A DNA stretch of 64,000 nucleotides from Bradyrhizobium manausense (GTDB lineage Bacteria > Pseudomonadota > Alphaproteobacteria > Rhizobiales > Xanthobacteraceae), in assembly GCF_018131105.1 (NCBI RefSeq), contig NZ_JAFCJI010000002.1, forward strand, positions 930,001-994,000, written 5' to 3'. A model generated the notes under the pieces. It searched no databases. It had not been told where the DNA came from and worked only from the letters and a program-made list of their open reading frames with translations. The translations under genes were made by a program, and so were the position numbers. This document shows positions 60,511 through 64,000 of this stretch, in pieces. Numbering within the stretch: position 1 is the first letter of the stretch; every line of letters begins with the position of its first letter.

Positions 60511-60638
60511 CGTGTCCCGGACGCGATGCAGCGTGAAACGCTGCTTCGCAGATCCGGGACCCGTCGATCGCGGGACTCGCTGCAATGTGGGTCCCGGTTC
60601 TGCACAGCGGCGCTGCGCGCCGCAATGCGCCCGGGACA
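60511..60638. repeat. REP-like elements between gap and pgk
   Basis: CGTGTCCCGGACGCG..CAGATCCGGGAC is followed by GTGGGTCCCGGTTCTGCACA..GCGCCCGGGACAAG, giving at least two stem-forming units of the GTCCCGG type. Between co-directional genes they may modulate transcription or mRNA stability. Confidence 0.65.
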
Positions 60639-60650
60639 AGGAAGCGTCCG

Positions 60651-61847
60651 ATGACCAACAAATTCCGCACCCTCGATGACGTCGACGTGAAGGGCAAACG
60701 CGTGCTGCTGCGCGTCGATCTCAACGTGCCCATGGACAATGGCCGCGTCACGGACGCGACCCGGCTCGAGCGCGTCGCGCCGACCATTACCGAAATCTCC
60801 GACAAGGGCGGCAAGGTCATCCTGCTCGCGCATTTCGGCCGGCCGAAGGGACGCGATACCAAGGACTCGCTTCTGCCCGTCGCGGAAGCGCTGTCGAAGG
60901 TCGTGAAGAAGCCCGTCGCGTTTGCCGATGACTGCATCGGCGAGCCCGCGGCCAAGGCTGTCGCGGCGTTGAAGGATGGCGACATTCTCTGTCTGGAAAA
61001 CACCCGTTTCCACAAAGAGGAAGAGAAGAACGATCCCGCATTCGTCGCGGAATTGGCAAAACTCGGCGACATCTGGGTGAGTGATGCGTTCTCCGCGGCG
61101 CACCGCGCCCATGCCTCGACCGAAGGCCTCGGCCACAAGCTCCCCGCCTATGCCGGCCGCACCATGCAGGCCGAGCTCGATGCGCTGGAGAAGGCGCTGG
61201 GTTCGCCGACCAAGCCGGTCATCGCCATCATCGGCGGCGCAAAAGTCTCGACCAAGATCGACCTGCTCGAAAACCTCGTCAACAAGGTCGATGCGCTGGT
61301 GATCGGCGGCGGCATGGCCAACACCTTCCTGCACGCCCAGGGCGTCGGCGTCGGCAAGTCGCTGGCCGAGAAGGATCTCGCGCCGACGGCGCTGCGCATC
61401 ATGGAGAAGGCGGAAGCCGCCAACTGCGCCATCATCCTGCCGGTCGACGCCACCGTCGCCTATCATTTCGCGGCGAATGCACCCTCGCACGCCTACGGGC
61501 TTGATGCGATCCCGGCCGACGGCATGATCCTCGACGTCGGCCCGCAATCGATCGCGCGCATCCATGCGGCGATCGACGATGCCGCGACGCTGGTCTGGAA
61601 CGGGCCGCTCGGTGCTTTCGAGATGCAGCCGTTCGATCGCGGTACGATGGCGGCCGCCAAGCACGCAGCCGAGCGCACCAAGACCAAAAAGCTGATCTCG
61701 ATCGCGGGCGGCGGCGACACCGTCGCGGCCCTCAACCAGGCCCATGTGGCCGGTCAGTTTACCTATGTCTCGACCGCCGGCGGCGCATTTCTCGAATGGA
61801 TGGAAGGCAAGCCCCTGCCCGGCGTCGAAGTTCTGCGTACCAGGTAA
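60651..61847 (+). CDS. pgk: Phosphoglycerate kinase
   Basis: This 398-aa enzyme interconverts 1,3-bisphosphoglycerate and 3-phosphoglycerate with ATP/ADP. It has VLLRVDLNVPMDNGRVTDAT, the substrate-site HFGRPKG, FVAELAKLGDIWVSDAFSAA HRAH-type block, and the nucleotide part IGGAKVSTKIDLLENLVNKV. It ends with the GGGDTVAALNQ region. The frame is open to 60585, but 60651 gives the usual start MTNKFRTLDDVDVKGKR. Confidence 0.96.
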   Translation: MTNKFRTLDDVDVKGKRVLLRVDLNVPMDNGRVTDATRLERVAPTITEISDKGGKVILLAHFGRPKGRDTKDSLLPVAEALSKVVKKPVAFADDCIGEPAAKAVAALKDGDILCLENTRFHKEEEKNDPAFVAELAKLGDIWVSDAFSAAHRAHASTEGLGHKLPAYAGRTMQAELDALEKALGSPTKPVIAIIGGAKVSTKIDLLENLVNKVDALVIGGGMANTFLHAQGVGVGKSLAEKDLAPTALRIMEKAEAANCAIILPVDATVAYHFAANAPSHAYGLDAIPADGMILDVGPQSIARIHAAIDDAATLVWNGPLGAFEMQPFDRGTMAAAKHAAERTKTKKLISIAGGGDTVAALNQAHVAGQFTYVSTAGGAFLEWMEGKPLPGVEVLRTR

Positions 61848-61910
61848 TTCGAACGGCAAGAAAACAGCAAGAAACAAGCGGCCCTCAGGCCCAACCGGAG
61901 AAGAAGACAG

Positions 61911-62978
61911 ATGGCTCGGATCACGTTGCGTCAATTGCTCGACCATGCGGCTGAGAACGATTACGGCGTACCGGCCTTCAACATCAACAACATGGAGCAG
62001 GCGCTGGCGATCATGGACGCGGCCAACCAGGTCGACGCGCCCGTCATCATCCAGGCCTCGCGCGGTGCGCGCTCCTATGCCAACGACGTCATGCTCAAGC
62101 ACATGATGGACGCGGTGACCGAGATCTACCCGCACATTCCGGTCTGCGTGCATCTCGACCACGGCAACGAGGCCGCGACCTGCATGACCGCGATCCAGGC
62201 CGGCTTCACCTCGGTGATGATGGACGGTTCGCTCAAGGCCGACGGCAAGACCCCCGGCGACTGGAGCTACAATGTCGGCGTGACCAAGACCGTCACCGAC
62301 ATGGCTCATCTCGGCGGCATCTCGGTCGAGGGCGAGCTCGGCGTGCTCGGCTCGCTGGAGACCGGCATGGGCGACAAGGAAGACGGTCACGGCGCCGAAG
62401 GCAAGCTGAGCCACGACCAGCTCCTGACCAATCCGGACGAGGCCGTGAAGTTCGTGCAGGAGACCAAGGTCGACGCGCTCGCCATCGCGATGGGGACGTC
62501 GCACGGCGCCTACAAGTTCACCCGCAAGCCCGACGGCGACATCCTCGCCATGAACGTGATCGAGGAAATCCACCGCAAGCTGCCGAACACGCATCTGGTG
62601 ATGCACGGCTCCTCGTCGGTGCCGCAGGACCTGCAGGACATCATCAACGCCTATGGCGGCAAGATGAAGCCGACCTGGGGCGTGCCCGTCGCCGAGATCC
62701 AGCGCGGCATCAAGCACGGCGTGCGCAAGATCAACATCGACACCGACAACCGCATGGCCATGACCGGCCAGATCCGCAAAGTGCTGAAGGACAATCCGGA
62801 AGAGTTCGATCCGCGCAAATACCTGAAGCCGGCGATGGAAGCCATGACCAAGCTGTGCAAGCAGCGGCTCCAGGAGTTCAACACCGCAGGGCAAGCCGCC
62901 AAGTTCAAGAAGATCCTGACCCCCGCCGACATGGCCAAGCGCTATGCCAAGGGCGAGCTGGACCCGAAGGTCGCGTAA
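61911..62978 (+). CDS. Class II fructose-bisphosphate aldolase
   Basis: This 355-aa zinc-dependent aldolase is of the Calvin-cycle (CbbA-like) subgroup. It has GVPAFNINNMEQALAIMDAA, the zinc ligands in CVHLDHGNEAATC and VEGELGVLG, VMHGSSSVP and KINIDTDNRMAMTG. It follows pgk by 63 bases, so the two are probably co-transcribed. A class I enzyme gene follows, so the cell may make both types. Confidence 0.95.
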   Translation: MARITLRQLLDHAAENDYGVPAFNINNMEQALAIMDAANQVDAPVIIQASRGARSYANDVMLKHMMDAVTEIYPHIPVCVHLDHGNEAATCMTAIQAGFTSVMMDGSLKADGKTPGDWSYNVGVTKTVTDMAHLGGISVEGELGVLGSLETGMGDKEDGHGAEGKLSHDQLLTNPDEAVKFVQETKVDALAIAMGTSHGAYKFTRKPDGDILAMNVIEEIHRKLPNTHLVMHGSSSVPQDLQDIINAYGGKMKPTWGVPVAEIQRGIKHGVRKINIDTDNRMAMTGQIRKVLKDNPEEFDPRKYLKPAMEAMTKLCKQRLQEFNTAGQAAKFKKILTPADMAKRYAKGELDPKVA

Positions 62979-63002
62979 GGCAGCTCCGCAGGCACCTTCT
63001 CC

Positions 63003-63110
63003 CGTCATTCCGGGGCGCCGCAAAGCGGCGAACCCGGAATCCATGGTGCCACCGTCGACGCGGATCAATGGATTGCGGGCTCGCGCCAAGGGGCGCGCCC
63101 CGGAATGACC
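63003..63110. repeat. REP-like inverted element between the two aldolase genes
   Basis: CGTCATTCCGGGGCGCCGCA at the left and GGGGCGCGCCCCGGAATGAC at the right are complementary over about 15 bases. AACCCGGAATCCATGG..GATCAATGGATTGCGGG forms an inner pair. It could fold as one long hairpin and separate the two transcripts. Confidence 0.7.
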
Positions 63111-63209
63111 GATGTCCCTTTTACCCTGCGACCAACGTTAACTCGGAAATTGCCCGAGAACGGTCTAACTTCACAGGCAAGGGCAGAATCGTTTTGGGAG
63201 GACCTCTCG

Positions 63210-64000
63210 ATGAATCTGACTGAGCTCAACAAGGTTGCGACCGCCATGGTCGCACCCGGCAAGGGCATCCTTGCCGCCGATGAATCCTCCGGCACCATCA
63301 AGAAGCGGTTCGACGCGATCGGCGTGGAGTCGACGGAAGGCAACCGCCGCGACTATCGCGAGATGCTGTTCCGCTCGAAGGAGGCCATGAGCCAGTACAT
63401 CTCCGGCGTGATCCTCTACGACGAGACGATCTGGCAGGACGCCGCGGACGGCACGCCCCTGGTCCGGCTGATCGAGCAGAGCGGCGCCATTCCCGGCATC
63501 AAGGTCGACGAGGGTACGCAAGCCCTGCCGATGTGCCCGGGTGAAACCGTCACCGTCGGCCTCGACAAGCTCGCCGAGCGCCTGAAGAAATATTACGAGC
63601 GCGGCGCGCGTTTCGCCAAATGGCGTGCGGTGATCGATATCGCAAACGGCATTCCCTCGATGACCGCGATCAGCGTCAATGCCCATGCGCTGGCGCGTTA
63701 CGCCGCGCTGTGCCAGGCCGCGCAGATCGTGCCGATCGTCGAGCCTGAGGTGCTGATGGATGGCGATCACGACATTGATCGCTGCTATGACGTGACGAGC
63801 CGCGTGCTCAACAAGACCTTCCAGGAACTACGCGTGCAGCGCGTCGCGCTCGAAGGCATGGTGCTGAAGCCGAACATGGCGATCTCGGGCAAGAAGTGCG
63901 CAAGGCAGGCCTCCGTCGAGGAAGTCGCCGACAAGACCATTCGCCTGCTCAAGGCCTGCGTGCCCGCCGCCGTGCCCGGCGTCGCCTTCCTCTCCGGCGG
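63210..64000 (+). CDS. Class I fructose-bisphosphate aldolase, 3' end beyond the window
   Basis: This Schiff-base aldolase begins MNLTELNKVATAMVAPGKGI, then LAADESSGTIKKRFDAIGVE. The catalytic lysine is expected in LEGMVLKPNMAISG. About 263 of the usual 340 residues are visible. GGGAGGA lies about seven bases before the ATG. It follows the class II gene after a REP-like element, giving two unrelated aldolases of the same reaction side by side. Confidence 0.95.
   Translation, partial: MNLTELNKVATAMVAPGKGILAADESSGTIKKRFDAIGVESTEGNRRDYREMLFRSKEAMSQYISGVILYDETIWQDAADGTPLVRLIEQSGAIPGIKVDEGTQALPMCPGETVTVGLDKLAERLKKYYERGARFAKWRAVIDIANGIPSMTAISVNAHALARYAALCQAAQIVPIVEPEVLMDGDHDIDRCYDVTSRVLNKTFQELRVQRVALEGMVLKPNMAISGKKCARQASVEEVADKTIRLLKACVPAAVPGVAFLSG

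Overview
The window is high-GC alphaproteobacterial chromosome and looks like Bradyrhizobium or a close relative. The evidence is the yebC-ruvCAB-ybgC neighbourhood, the 5-formyltetrahydrofolate cyclo-ligase / 6S RNA / zapA / DUF4164 cluster, DUF2852, the orphan PF04392 binding protein, short palindromic repeats with GTCCCGG or GTCATTCCGGGG cores, and small coiled-coil proteins with no wider homologue that I recognise. No IS element, prophage, CRISPR array, tRNA or rRNA was found. Several features have no counterpart among simple long open reading frames: the truncated cysE at the left edge, the truncated class I aldolase at the right edge, 6S RNA, operators, promoters and repeats.

Layout. 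1-5.2 kb: cysE (partial), an acyl desaturase, two tiny membrane proteins, a DUF2852 protein and a TetR regulator sharing one palindromic operator motif, and a two-gene YCII/DGPF operon. 5.5-9.7 kb: a soluble triple-PAS chemoreceptor, an SDR, an exported protein and a small lipoprotein. 9.7-12.6 kb: VOC and SRPBCC proteins, an ECF42-type sigma factor with a C-terminal helical/TPR part, and its DGPF partner. The DGPF-sigma operon, the SRPBCC-VOC operon and the other DGPF operon all carry the same TGTCGG-N17-CGTC promoter, so they look like one sigma regulon. 12.6-26.2 kb: a 2-hydroxyacid dehydrogenase, TetR plus glutathione S-transferase, hydantoinase A and B, a sirtuin, two SDRs, an NCS2 permease, DctA and an ABC-F ATPase.

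26.3-35.7 kb is one nine-gene catabolic operon on the minus strand with a divergent LysR gene. A polyamine/opine-type ABC importer is followed by a DadA-like flavoenzyme, an HcnABC-like flavin/iron-sulfur dehydrogenase and RidA. The logic appears to be import of an amine or amino-acid-like compound, oxidation to an imine, and imine removal by RidA. 35.7-41.6 kb holds an amidotransferase, a DUF1348 protein, ybgC, a metallophosphoesterase, ruvB-ruvA-ruvC and yebC.

41.8-45.1 kb carries two neighbouring soluble chemoreceptors sharing an unfamiliar C-terminal domain, one with a PilZ-like insert. 45.8-49.8 kb is a three-gene periplasmic molybdenum hydroxylase with a triheme cytochrome c. 50-54.5 kb is a loose accessory zone with small paralogous helical proteins and a C12 tract. 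54.5-57.0 kb is ymdB, 5-FCL, 6S RNA, zapA and DUF4164. 57.3-64 kb is a central-carbon run: tkt, gap, pgk, class II aldolase, then class I aldolase cut by the window edge.
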